Part shown: piece after piece, positions 52,701-60,924 of the stretch
Layout of the letters: every line of letters starts with the position of its first letter
Position numbering within the stretch: position 1 is the first letter of the stretch
NCBI RefSeq assembly: GCF_002797535.1
Contig: NZ_PGFD01000001.1
Span: 2,232,001 to 2,296,000 of the forward strand
DNA length: 64,000 nt
Direction: 5' to 3'
Origin: Chryseobacterium geocarposphaerae
Lineage (GTDB): Bacteria > Bacteroidota > Bacteroidia > Flavobacteriales > Weeksellaceae
The notes under the pieces: model-generated
Told to the model about the DNA's origin: nothing
Database searches by the model: none
What the model saw: the letters and a program-made list of their open reading frames with translations, nothing else
Made by a program: the position numbers and the translations under genes

Positions 52701-54746
52701 CAGTCGGAATCCCAATCTCCAAATTCACCTTTAAATGTTTCGCTGAGAGATTTTAAAATTGAGACCATTACAGAGCTGATTAAAAAAGATACACTGTTGG
52801 CAAGAGGAACAATCAACGGAACTGCCCAACTGCGTGATTTGACAAAAAAGATGACTTTCACATCTGACTTAAATATTTCTGATTTAATTGTTTATGAAAA
52901 CCCTATCGGAAACCTTGCTGTAAAAGTCAACAACAATTCTCCGAATCTCCTGAATGCTGATGTCGTACTTTCAGGAAATAATAATGATGTAAAAATTTTG
53001 GGAGATTACAACACTTCTTCCAGCACATTTAACCTGAACATGGACATCAATCAGTTACAGATGAAGTCTGTTCAAGGATTCTCCATGAATGCCATTACCA
53101 ATACGGAAGGTTATCTTTCGGGAAATCTGAAAATTACCGGAACTACAGATAAACCCAACATTTTAGGTAAAGTCAAATTTAATGATGTAGGTTTGGAAAT
53201 TACCAAAACAGGAAGTGATTTCAGAAAGCTGAACGATGAGATCGACTTTACCAGCCGAGGTATTGAGTTCGATGATTTCAAAATCAATGATAAAGACGGA
53301 AATTCTCTGAGAATTAATGGTGAAGTTCTTACACAGACCTATAAAGATTTTGCTTTCAACTTAGACGTCCGAGCCAAAGATTTTAAAGTCGTAAATTCCG
53401 AAAAATCGAACGATGCCATTATGTACGGAATTTTAGCGATTGACGCCAATCTCCATGTTCGTGGTGATCTTGATCTGCCAAAAGTTGACGGAAGGCTGAA
53501 TGTTTCCGATGCTACTGATTTTTCATTCGTACTTCCGCAATCGAGCCCTTCGTTACAGGAAAGAGACGGAATTGTAGAATTTATCGATCAGGATCAGGTA
53601 GTTCTTAATAAAACGATCAAAGCTGACTCTCTAAATGCACAAAGCCGCATTAAAGGAATGGATGTAAGTGTAAATATAGAAGTAAGTAAAGAAGCTAAAC
53701 TATCCATCATTATTGATAAAGCCAATGGAGATTTCGTAAAGCTTCAGGGAGAGGCAGAATTAACCGGAGGTATAGATCCTTCCGGAAAAACAACACTTGT
53801 AGGAATTTATCAGGTAGAATCCGGAGCGTATGAAATGTCTGTAAGCTTGCTAAAACGTAAATTCGATATTCAAAAAGGGAGCACCATTACCTGGACCGGA
53901 GAGCCTACCACGGCAACACTGGATATTACCGCCATTTATAAAACAGAGGCCGCTCCGATCGATCTGGTAGAGCAGCAATTAAATCCGGATTCACCGGGTG
54001 AACTCAATCAGTATAAGCAAAGAATACCTTTCAATACATTATTAAAAATGAAAGGAGAACTACTGAAACCCGAAATTACCTTTGATATTACTACTGATAA
54101 GAAGAATAATGCAGTTTCATCTGCTGTAATTGAAACTATAGATCAGAAACTTGCCCAGCTGAGAACCCAAGAATCGGAAATGAATAAACAGGTTTTTGCC
54201 TTGCTATTATTAAATCGTTTCATTGGTGAAAATCCTTTTGAGTCCAGCGCTGGAATGTCCGGTGAAATGATCGCAAGACAGAGTGTGAGTAAGCTTCTTT
54301 CTCAGCAGCTTAATAATCTTGCCTCCGATTTGATAAAAGGAGTAGACCTGAATTTTGATCTCGAATCTTCAGAAGATTATTCAACCGGCAACAAAAATAC
54401 AAGAACAGACCTTAATGTAGGAGTCAGCAAAAAGCTACTGAATGATCGTCTGAAGGTTTCCGTGGGAAGCAATTTTGCATTAGAGGGTGAAGCACGGGAA
54501 AACGAAAACATGACCAATATTGCAGGAAATGTCACAGTGGATTATAGCCTTTCCAAAGACGGAAGATACATGCTTCGTGCCTACCGTAAAGATGAATATC
54601 AGGTAGCTCTTCAGGGACAAATTATAGAAACCGGGGTTGGATTTATTATCACACTGGATTACGATAAATTCCGTGATATTTTCAAAAAATCTAAAGAGAA
54701 AAGAGTAAGAAAAAACCAAAAAGATCAGGTGGTAGAATTTAAATAA
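49719..54746 (+). CDS. tamB: TamB-like translocation/assembly module protein
   Basis: This very long inner-membrane-anchored, periplasm-spanning beta-helix protein is involved with its outer-membrane partner in envelope assembly or lipid transport. It has 1675 residues from the TTG at 49719; the frame is open from a TTG at 49698 that overlaps the promoter box, and no suitable ATG exists near the membrane helix. A basic start (KLKINKRKLLRRF) precedes a membrane helix (LITFISILVFLILLVFSLRL, about 11-30). Repeated AsmA/TamB-type beta-strand modules follow, and the DUF490 domain occupies the last about 400 residues (AELTGGIDPSGKTTLVGIYQVESGAYEMS, then VGVSKKLLNDRLKVSVGSNF). The partner tamL begins 11 bases later. 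Confidence 0.92.
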   Translation: MKLKINKRKLLRRFLITFISILVFLILLVFSLRLPAVQNFIKDKLVVYLEKKIKTKVSLERVYIGFPNSLVMENLYLKGQDVDTLLAVKKLDVGLNMLKLINSTADITSVDLEGARANVIRKPNGKFNFDYIIDAFATSDKEESPSKPFIISLDKIKLKDIGITFNDQQSRNDIKLYFASFDTRVKTFDLANNKYAVNDINLDGLKLKLKQDLVEEVSKKVEKKVDSLNNKKPMQIGLRGIKLTNFDIDYGDDNTKTFAKVLFKELSTKVNKLDLENNAYSIDNIFLSGAAINANLYLPAQNANPKNSKESEASKVTDKEKALNLLLGKLVLNDVKVAYNNTAIAATKQGMDFNHMNFSKMNVEVRSFRMQDNTFAGTVSSAEIQEARGMDIQKFNTDFVYNDKEAYLKDLYLQTPKTLLRDEVILNYNSIEQLNSNLGAVKISANIKDSRIGFADILNLAPTLRNTVPFNKYPNAILNVNANVKGSVNDLLINNLKLSGLDQLRVAASGRIRNAMNPENLYYDLRITELSSSAKTIFNLVPKNTIPSTISLPSHMSIKGIAKGTTKVVDANLNLYSSLGNAAVIAKVDMRRKNHELYDVKANLQGLQIGKIIQNKDIGAISAQIYAKGESFDFKNAKADLKGHVASAVYKGYRYQNMNLTGKINRGAYHIVLNSKDPNASLLLTASGVYNEKNPTVKVNGEVIKLDVNKLGFYEKPMIIAGKIDGDFTNLDPDNLNGYLTLKDFAFSDTKEVYPVQELNLKASSTADSTNIVLNSQVADIELKGKYKLTQIFGSLSNTINQYYQFQKPGKAQKIQQGQFFTFSAKIKNDDIIRKFVPDLKSFETINLTGNYDADSQKIEIDGQIPQLLYGENSIENATLKVTNENQALQYNLFVAGLKSSSFALNKVNIGGDVSNNIINYSITTKDQKDETQFLIAGNAKSLNDITEISLNPNGLKLNYTDWTVSEGNKIQIGNKGIFADNFRLSNGGSEILLQSESQSPNSPLNVSLRDFKIETITELIKKDTLLARGTINGTAQLRDLTKKMTFTSDLNISDLIVYENPIGNLAVKVNNNSPNLLNADVVLSGNNNDVKILGDYNTSSSTFNLNMDINQLQMKSVQGFSMNAITNTEGYLSGNLKITGTTDKPNILGKVKFNDVGLEITKTGSDFRKLNDEIDFTSRGIEFDDFKINDKDGNSLRINGEVLTQTYKDFAFNLDVRAKDFKVVNSEKSNDAIMYGILAIDANLHVRGDLDLPKVDGRLNVSDATDFSFVLPQSSPSLQERDGIVEFIDQDQVVLNKTIKADSLNAQSRIKGMDVSVNIEVSKEAKLSIIIDKANGDFVKLQGEAELTGGIDPSGKTTLVGIYQVESGAYEMSVSLLKRKFDIQKGSTITWTGEPTTATLDITAIYKTEAAPIDLVEQQLNPDSPGELNQYKQRIPFNTLLKMKGELLKPEITFDITTDKKNNAVSSAVIETIDQKLAQLRTQESEMNKQVFALLLLNRFIGENPFESSAGMSGEMIARQSVSKLLSQQLNNLASDLIKGVDLNFDLESSEDYSTGNKNTRTDLNVGVSKKLLNDRLKVSVGSNFALEGEARENENMTNIAGNVTVDYSLSKDGRYMLRAYRKDEYQVALQGQIIETGVGFIITLDYDKFRDIFKKSKEKRVRKNQKDQVVEFK

Positions 54747-54757
54747 CCATTCAAATA

Positions 54758-57085
54758 ATGAAAACTAAACGCTCCATATATTTCAAATATTTATTCGCTT
54801 CCGGGTTTGCAGCGCTCAGTCTTTCATGTAATAATACAAGATTTCTGAAAGAAGGACAAATGCTTTATACAGGAGGAGAAGTAAAAATAAAAAATGACTC
54901 TCTCTCAAAAAAAGAAAGAAAAGAGCTTAAAACGGCTTTGGAGGCCAATCTTACTCCAAAACCCAATTCCACATTTTTAGGAATGAGACCTAAGCTGTAT
55001 TTCTACAATATTGCCAAAGAACCTAAAAAGGAAAAAGGATTCAACTACTGGCTGAAATATAAAATGGGAGAAAAACCTGTTTTACTGGGTGATGTAGACA
55101 GGGAGTTCAATAAAGATATTATTGAAAATTATTCTGAAAATAAAGGCTATTTTAATGCAAGAGCAACTTATGACACAGTTTCGAAAAACAAAAGAGCTCA
55201 GGTCATTTATACCTTAAGACCCGGCTCAAGATATTTGATCAGCAATGTTAAATTTCAGAAAGACTCTTCCTTAGTTAATAAAGAAATTCAGGATTTATCC
55301 GGTAAAACATTTCTTAAAAACGGAAATCCGTTTGACCTGGATGTAATTAAAAATGAAAGGGACAGAATTGATAACGGACTAAAGGAAAGAGGTTTTTATT
55401 ATTTCCATCCCGATAATATTATTGTTCAGGCCGACAGTACCATAAGCAAAAATCATAAGGTGGAACTCAATGTCAAGCTGAAAGAGGATACTCCGGATCT
55501 TTCGACCCAGCAATTCAGTATTAATAATGTAATAGTGTTTCCGACCTACAATATTCAGGATGTAAGAGCAGGAAAATATAAAATTCCGATGAATACGGAT
55601 TCTCTTGCTCAATATGCCTACAAGGATATTTATGTCATCGATCCGCAACACAAGTTCAAGCCTAAAATTTTTGACAGGGCTTTATATTTTAAAAAAGGAG
55701 ATCTTTACAACCGAACCAATCACAACCTTACCTTAAACCGTTTAATCAGTTTAGGAGTATTCAAGTTTGTAAAAAATGAATTTATTGTTTCAGATTCACT
55801 GCAGCATAAATTTGATGCTTACTATCTTTTAACGCCAAGAGAAATACAGTCTCTTCGTCTGGAAGCTTTAGGAAGAACCAATTCTGCCAATTATGCAGGA
55901 AGCGAATTGAATCTCAACTGGACACACCGAAATTTCTTCAGAGGAGCAGAACAATTTAAAGCAGCAATCTACGGAGCTTTTGATTTCCAGATGGGAGGTC
56001 CTGAAAATGCTAAAAACCTCTTCAGAGCCGGAACCAATGTTCAGCTTTCAATCCCGAGAATTGTTGCTCCTTTCAGGTTTAGCTCATCAAGCGCTTTTGT
56101 TCCGAGAACAAATATTACTTTAGGCTACGAGTTCCAGAATCGTACGGAATATTATACTTTGAATACTTTCACAGGTTCATTCGGATACGTCTGGAAAGAA
56201 AATGCTAGAAAGGAACATGATCTGAAAATCTTTGATGTAACCTATGTTTCTCCCGCAAATATTACAGCATTGTATGATTCAATCTCTGCAAAAAGCGATG
56301 CCATGCGGAGAGTTGTTCAGAAACAATTGATTTTCGGACCTACTTATTCTTATACCTACACCAATACCATGTTGTCGAAACCGACCACCATATATTATAA
56401 AGGTACATTGGATCTGGCAGGAAATATAACAGGATTGGTAACGGGTGCGAATGTAAAAAAAGATAAAGAGAAAACTATTTTTGGAGTTCCTTTCAGCCAG
56501 TATGCAAAGATTGAAAATGATTTCAGACTGTATCACAAATTCACCGAAAAAACGTCTTTAGCAACACGATTTATTGCCGGGTTAGCCTATCCGTACGGAA
56601 ATTCTGAGCATATCCCTTTTTCAAAACAGTTCTTTTCAGGAGGAAGCAACAGTGTAAGAGCATTCCGGGCAAGAACTTTAGGACCGGGAATTTTTGATCC
56701 GAGAACGATTGAACAGGGCTATTATTTCGATCAGTCCGGTGATGTTAAATTAGAACTCAATGCAGAATACCGCGCCAATCTTTATAAGTTTTTAAATGTT
56801 GCCGTTTTTGCCGATGCCGGAAACGTTTGGCTTATTAATGAAGATCCGGACAGACCGGGAGCCAAATTTTCAAAAGAATTTTTAAGTGAAATTGCTGTTG
56901 GAGCCGGAGTTGGGTTAAGATTAGATTTTTCCATTTTGATTTTAAGATTGGATCTGGCCATGCCGTTGAGAGTTCCTTATTATGAAAAAAATGACCGATG
57001 GACGTTTGATAAAATAAATTTCGGTGATTCCAACTGGAGGAAGGACAATCTTATTCTGAATATTGCGATCGGTTATCCTTTTTAG
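54758..57085 (+). CDS. tamL: TamL, BamA/TamA-family outer-membrane lipoprotein
   Basis: The protein has 775 residues. The lipobox FAALSLSC places the lipidated cysteine at about residue 24, the feature that distinguishes Bacteroidetes TamL from TamA. POTRA-like repeats occupy about 30-370 (LISNVKFQKDSSLVNKEIQD, then NPFDLDVIKNERDRIDNGLKERGFYYFHPDNI). The 16-strand Omp85 barrel follows (about 390-775), with the conserved FSGGSNSVRAFRARTLGPG motif in the L6-loop region and RLDLAMPLRVPYYEKNDR near the end. It lies eleven bases after tamB, in one operon. Confidence 0.93.
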   Translation: MKTKRSIYFKYLFASGFAALSLSCNNTRFLKEGQMLYTGGEVKIKNDSLSKKERKELKTALEANLTPKPNSTFLGMRPKLYFYNIAKEPKKEKGFNYWLKYKMGEKPVLLGDVDREFNKDIIENYSENKGYFNARATYDTVSKNKRAQVIYTLRPGSRYLISNVKFQKDSSLVNKEIQDLSGKTFLKNGNPFDLDVIKNERDRIDNGLKERGFYYFHPDNIIVQADSTISKNHKVELNVKLKEDTPDLSTQQFSINNVIVFPTYNIQDVRAGKYKIPMNTDSLAQYAYKDIYVIDPQHKFKPKIFDRALYFKKGDLYNRTNHNLTLNRLISLGVFKFVKNEFIVSDSLQHKFDAYYLLTPREIQSLRLEALGRTNSANYAGSELNLNWTHRNFFRGAEQFKAAIYGAFDFQMGGPENAKNLFRAGTNVQLSIPRIVAPFRFSSSSAFVPRTNITLGYEFQNRTEYYTLNTFTGSFGYVWKENARKEHDLKIFDVTYVSPANITALYDSISAKSDAMRRVVQKQLIFGPTYSYTYTNTMLSKPTTIYYKGTLDLAGNITGLVTGANVKKDKEKTIFGVPFSQYAKIENDFRLYHKFTEKTSLATRFIAGLAYPYGNSEHIPFSKQFFSGGSNSVRAFRARTLGPGIFDPRTIEQGYYFDQSGDVKLELNAEYRANLYKFLNVAVFADAGNVWLINEDPDRPGAKFSKEFLSEIAVGAGVGLRLDFSILILRLDLAMPLRVPYYEKNDRWTFDKINFGDSNWRKDNLILNIAIGYPF

Positions 57086-57115
57086 GGGTTATGCCGAATA
57101 AATCCCGACGATACT

Positions 57116-58036
57116 ATGATGAAAAATATAAAATTTTTATGGCAAGTCTTAAAGGAAACATTCGCTGCATGGAACAGTTCTTCTGCTTCAACAGATTCTG
57201 CAAGCCTGGCTTATTACGCTATTTTTTCAATTCCGGGGTTATTGATCATTATCATCTGGATTGCAGGTCATTTTTTGGGAGAAGAAGCTATACGTGGGGA
57301 GATAAGTAATCAAATAAGCGGTTTGATGGGCACCGATGCAGCCAAAAGCATAGAAAATATGATTGCAGGAGCTTTGATTGACAAGCAAAATATTTTCATG
57401 AAAATTGTAGGAGTCGGCTCTTTGGTTTTTGGTTCTACTACCCTATTTTTTCAGCTCCAACATTCATTAAATACACTTTGGGACGTAGAAGCTGCTCCTA
57501 AAAAAGCGATCTTAAAATTCTTGCTGGACAGAGCCAATTCATTAGGAATGATTTTGATCCTAGGCTTTTTACTTATGATAACTATGATCTTGTCTTCGCT
57601 AATCAGTATTTTCAACAAGTTTATCACCCAATATTTTGGTTTAGAGACGTATATGTTGGTAGAACTTATCAATTTTACTGTTGGTTTTGGGGTGGTTATG
57701 CTTTTGTTTGCCTTACTATTCAAAGTATTACCGGATGTAGAAATCAGCTGGAAATCTGTTTGGGCAGGAGCATTGCTTACGACCATCCTCTTTACATTGG
57801 GGAAGTTTTTATTAAGCCTCTATTTCGGAACGGCTAAACCTACCTCGGCATTCGGAACCGCCGGAACTGTTATTTTAATTATGATGTGGATCAATTATTC
57901 CTGTATGCTTGTATTTTTCGGAGCCGAGTTCACAAAAGTGTACACTTATAGAAAAGGCTACAGAATTGTTCCTTCAAAACACGCTAAATGGAGCAATGCT
58001 AAACTCTATGAAGACAGCCAGAAATCACAAACATAA
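57116..58036 (+). CDS. YihY/BrkB family inner-membrane protein
   Basis: The protein has 306 residues with six predicted membrane helices. Family motifs are SASLAYYAIFSIPGLLIIIIW (about 27-47), GSTTLFFQLQHSLNTLWDVE and FGTAGTVILIMMWINYSCMLVFFGAEFTKVY near the C-terminus. YihY/BrkB proteins were once called ribonuclease BN; current work links them to envelope lipid transport together with AsmA/TamB-type proteins. Its place 30 bases after tamL supports that role here. ATGs at 57116 and 57119 are both possible starts. Confidence 0.9.
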   Translation: MMKNIKFLWQVLKETFAAWNSSSASTDSASLAYYAIFSIPGLLIIIIWIAGHFLGEEAIRGEISNQISGLMGTDAAKSIENMIAGALIDKQNIFMKIVGVGSLVFGSTTLFFQLQHSLNTLWDVEAAPKKAILKFLLDRANSLGMILILGFLLMITMILSSLISIFNKFITQYFGLETYMLVELINFTVGFGVVMLLFALLFKVLPDVEISWKSVWAGALLTTILFTLGKFLLSLYFGTAKPTSAFGTAGTVILIMMWINYSCMLVFFGAEFTKVYTYRKGYRIVPSKHAKWSNAKLYEDSQKSQT

Positions 58037-58037
58037 A

Positions 58038-58066
58038 AAAAGAAACTCCGAGGAGCTTCTTTTCAC
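58038..58066. terminator. Hairpin terminator after the tamB-tamL-yihY operon
   Basis: The arms aaaagaaactcc and ggagcttctttt pair with one A-C mismatch around a two-base turn, with T-rich ends. It is convergent with the DUF4822 gene. Confidence 0.7.
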
Positions 58067-58077
58067 ATTCCAATTAT

Positions 58078-58935
58078 TTAGGGTTCCAGATGATTAACCG
58101 GTTTATGGGTAATATCATAGAATTCTGCCGGATTATTGGTTGCATCAGGTACTATTCTGTAAGTAAATTCTGCATTATTCAAAGTAAGAATATCTACAAT
58201 CCTGGTGAATATCACATTTCCGTTAGCATCTATTGCGGTAATGGTTCTTGTTTTTCCATCCGGAGATATAGACCAGGTTCCTTGTGACCTCAATACGTTA
58301 TTTAAACCATAAATAGCATACGTCCCATTCGCTCTGAAATAAGAATATCCTACAAATCCACTTACCTTTGGATCCGTTAAAGCAACCGGATTTCCATTTT
58401 TATCTTTTACTGCAGTCATTTCCCAAGGTGTGGATGCTAAAATAAGCTGTCCCAGATTAGGCTCTGCATGAGATACTTTAGAGTGCTTAATATCATAAAA
58501 CACCGAAGAATCATTTGGGTTGGCGTGAATTCTGTAGGTAAACTCATTTTTATTTAAAACAAGAATATCAACCACACGCGTAAAAAGAGTTGTTCCATCC
58601 GGTTTTAAAGCGGTAATGGTTCTTGTTTTTCCATCTGCAGATACAGACCAGGTTCCTCTTGACCTCAACACATCATTCAATCCATAAATGGCAAAATTTC
58701 CATCTCCTTTAAAGTAAGAAAAACCAACAAAGCCACTTACATTGGGATCAGTCAAAGCCACAGAATTTCCGTCTTTATCTTTCGCTCCCGTTGTTTCCCA
58801 AGGTGTTGATGATAAGACTTGGGATGGCGTTTCTATCTCACTTTCATTATTATCTGAACTACATGATACAAAAGTAGCTACAAAAGCAAAAATTGAAGCC
58901 ACATACATAAGTTTCTTTGCTATACTTATTATCAT
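58078..58935 (-). CDS. Lipoprotein with two tandem DUF4822-like domains
   Basis: The protein has 285 residues. The lipobox FVATFVSC places the lipidated cysteine near 25. Two similar modules of about 110 residues follow (about 38-145 and 152-275). Each begins SSTPWE or ASTPWE and continues VALTDP, VSGFVG(F/Y)SYF, YAIYGLN or FAIYGLN, RTITA, and FTYRI. The pattern fits DUF4822, a lipocalin-like secreted domain of unknown function. The high similarity of the two halves suggests an internal duplication that is recent relative to the family. It is standalone, with a possible -7 box TAATTTTG at 58949-58956 on the minus strand. Confidence 0.82.
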   Translation of the reverse strand: MIISIAKKLMYVASIFAFVATFVSCSSDNNESEIETPSQVLSSTPWETTGAKDKDGNSVALTDPNVSGFVGFSYFKGDGNFAIYGLNDVLRSRGTWSVSADGKTRTITALKPDGTTLFTRVVDILVLNKNEFTYRIHANPNDSSVFYDIKHSKVSHAEPNLGQLILASTPWEMTAVKDKNGNPVALTDPKVSGFVGYSYFRANGTYAIYGLNNVLRSQGTWSISPDGKTRTITAIDANGNVIFTRIVDILTLNNAEFTYRIVPDATNNPAEFYDITHKPVNHLEP

Positions 58936-59049
58936 AATTAATTTTTGGCAAAATTATCATCTCAATGGTGTCAAAAATTGTATGAAACCTTCCGAAAGTT
59001 GTAGAAAATATAACTTGTTGTATAAATTATGTTAGTATAGTATAAGAAA

Positions 59050-59076
59050 AAAGGCTTTTGAAATTCAAAAGCCTTT
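59050..59076 (-). terminator. argS terminator
   Basis: The arms aaaggcttttg and caaaagccttt surround loop aaatt and are followed by a T-run on the minus strand. Confidence 0.88.
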
Positions 59077-59080
59077 ATAT

Positions 59081-60841
59081 TTACATTCTGTTTACCGTTT
59101 CTATTCCTAAGAGCTGTAACGATTTTTTTATCGTTTTTGCCGTAAGATCCGAAACACTCAGACGGAACTGCTTTACATTTTCATCCTCCTGATTCATAAT
59201 CGGATTGCTCTGATAGAAGGAATTATATGCTTTTACCAAATCATACACATAGTTCGCTACCAAAGCAGGACTTAAAACTTCTGCCGCCTTTTCAACAACT
59301 GTTTTATAATTTGCCAGCTGCATGATCAATTCTTTTTCAGATTGGTTCAATTCAACCTCAGCAATTTCTTTTTGTTCAAAATTCGCTTTAGTCAATAGAG
59401 ACTGAATACGTGCGAAAGTATATTGGATAAAAGGACCTGTATTTCCGTTAAAATCGATACTTTCTTCAGGATTGAAGAGCATTTTTTTCTTCGGATCCAC
59501 TTTCAGCATGAAGTATTTCAATGCACCGATTCCTACATTTTCATAGTTTGCATTCTTTTCTTCTTCTGTCAGATTTCCTAATTTTCCTAATTCTTCAGCT
59601 TTAGATTTTGCGATCGTATACATTTCCTGCATCAGATCATCGGCATCCACTACTGTTCCTTCACGGGATTTCATTTTCCCGTTAGGAAGCTCCACCATAC
59701 CGTAAGATAAATGATACAGATGATCTGCCCAGGAATATCCTAATTTACCCAGAATCTTAAATAAAACCTGGAAATGATAATCCTGCTCGTTTCCTACCGT
59801 GTAAATCAGTTTTTGAATATTATTTTGCTTAAAACGTTCTACTGCAGTTCCCAAATCCTGGGTCATGTAAACAGAAGTTCCGTCTGAACGCAATAAAAGT
59901 TTCTGGTCCAGTCCTTCATCGGTAAGATCACACCAAACAGAACCATCTTCTTTCTGATATAAAACTCCTTTATCCAACCCTTCCTGAATAAGATCCTTCC
60001 CAAGAATATAAGTGTTACTTTCATATTGCACCTGATCGAAGTTCACTCCTAATCTCTTATAAGTCTCATTGAAACCTTTATACACCCAGGAATTCATTTC
60101 ATTCCAAAGATTTCTTACTTTTTCATCTCCATTTTCCCAATCCAGCAACATCTTTTGAGCTTCTTTCATTAAAGGAGCTTCTTTTTTTGCCTGGTCTTCA
60201 GTCATTCCCTGAGCGACAAGCTCAGCAATTTCCAGCTTATATTCCTGATCGAATTTCACATAATAGTTCCCAACGAACTTATCCCCTTTAGTATGAGTCG
60301 CATCAGGAGTTTCATTTTGTCCGAATTTTTCCCAAGCCAACATCGACTTACAAATGTGAATACCTCTATCATTAATAATTTGAGTCTTGATCACATCATA
60401 ACCAGCTTCTTTCAAAATCTGAGCAACAGAAAATCCTAACAGATTATTTCTGATATGTCCCAAGTGGAGGGGCTTATTCGTATTCGGAGAAGAGTATTCT
60501 ACCATTACCGTAGAATTTTTCTTTTCAATAGCATCAAATTGATTAGCTATCGATCTAAAATTATCTACAAAAAACTGATTTTTAACTTTAACATTAAGAA
60601 ACCCTTTGACAACGTTGAAGCTCTCCAATAACTCAGTTTGCTCTGTTAAAGCCTCTCCTAATTCAACACCAATACTCTCAGGATTTTTTTTCAGCTGTTT
60701 TACCAAAGGAAAAGTCACGATGGTAAAATCTCCTTCAAATTCCGTTTTATTCTCCTGAATTTCTAATTTAATGTCTTTCAGCTGATAGACATTAAGGATA
60801 ACATCTGCAAGGTTTTGTTCTATTATATCTTTAATATTCAT
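59081..60841 (-). CDS. argS: Arginine-tRNA ligase
   Basis: This class I aminoacyl-tRNA synthetase charges tRNA-Arg and needs tRNA for amino-acid activation. It has 586 residues. The N-terminal Add-1 tRNA D-loop-binding domain spans about 1-110. The HIGH motif is SSPNTNKPLHLGHIRNN near 120-135, with the usual relaxed form of the KMSKS region (LPNGKMKSREGTVVDADDLM). The anticodon-binding DALR domain spans about 460-586 (GPFIQYTFARIQSLL). It is monocistronic, with its own -7 box and terminator, and is independent of the upstream susCD genes. Confidence 0.97.
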   Translation of the reverse strand: MNIKDIIEQNLADVILNVYQLKDIKLEIQENKTEFEGDFTIVTFPLVKQLKKNPESIGVELGEALTEQTELLESFNVVKGFLNVKVKNQFFVDNFRSIANQFDAIEKKNSTVMVEYSSPNTNKPLHLGHIRNNLLGFSVAQILKEAGYDVIKTQIINDRGIHICKSMLAWEKFGQNETPDATHTKGDKFVGNYYVKFDQEYKLEIAELVAQGMTEDQAKKEAPLMKEAQKMLLDWENGDEKVRNLWNEMNSWVYKGFNETYKRLGVNFDQVQYESNTYILGKDLIQEGLDKGVLYQKEDGSVWCDLTDEGLDQKLLLRSDGTSVYMTQDLGTAVERFKQNNIQKLIYTVGNEQDYHFQVLFKILGKLGYSWADHLYHLSYGMVELPNGKMKSREGTVVDADDLMQEMYTIAKSKAEELGKLGNLTEEEKNANYENVGIGALKYFMLKVDPKKKMLFNPEESIDFNGNTGPFIQYTFARIQSLLTKANFEQKEIAEVELNQSEKELIMQLANYKTVVEKAAEVLSPALVANYVYDLVKAYNSFYQSNPIMNQEDENVKQFRLSVSDLTAKTIKKSLQLLGIETVNRM

Positions 60842-60858
60842 TATTCCATTTTGAAATA

Positions 60859-60866
60859 CAAATATA
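60859..60866 (-). promoter_or_regulatory. -7 box (TATATTTG) of argS
   Basis: The minus strand matches TAnnTTTG exactly, 17 bases before the ATG and downstream of the susD terminator. The -33 element is unclear. Confidence 0.5.
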
Positions 60867-60875
60867 CGGAAATAA

Positions 60876-60899
60876 AAAAACCACCTTTCGGCGGTTTTT
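60876..60899 (-). terminator. susD terminator
   Basis: The arms aaaaaccacc and ggcggttttt pair with one mismatch around loop tttc. A T-run follows on the minus strand. Confidence 0.75.
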
Positions 60900-60924
60900 A
60901 AATATTAAAATTTGTTTTGTTTTT

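Noticed and set aside
57091..57309. 72-codon plus-strand ORF between tamL and yihY
   Set aside because: It overlaps the conserved N-terminus of the YihY protein in another frame and has no homology-like features.
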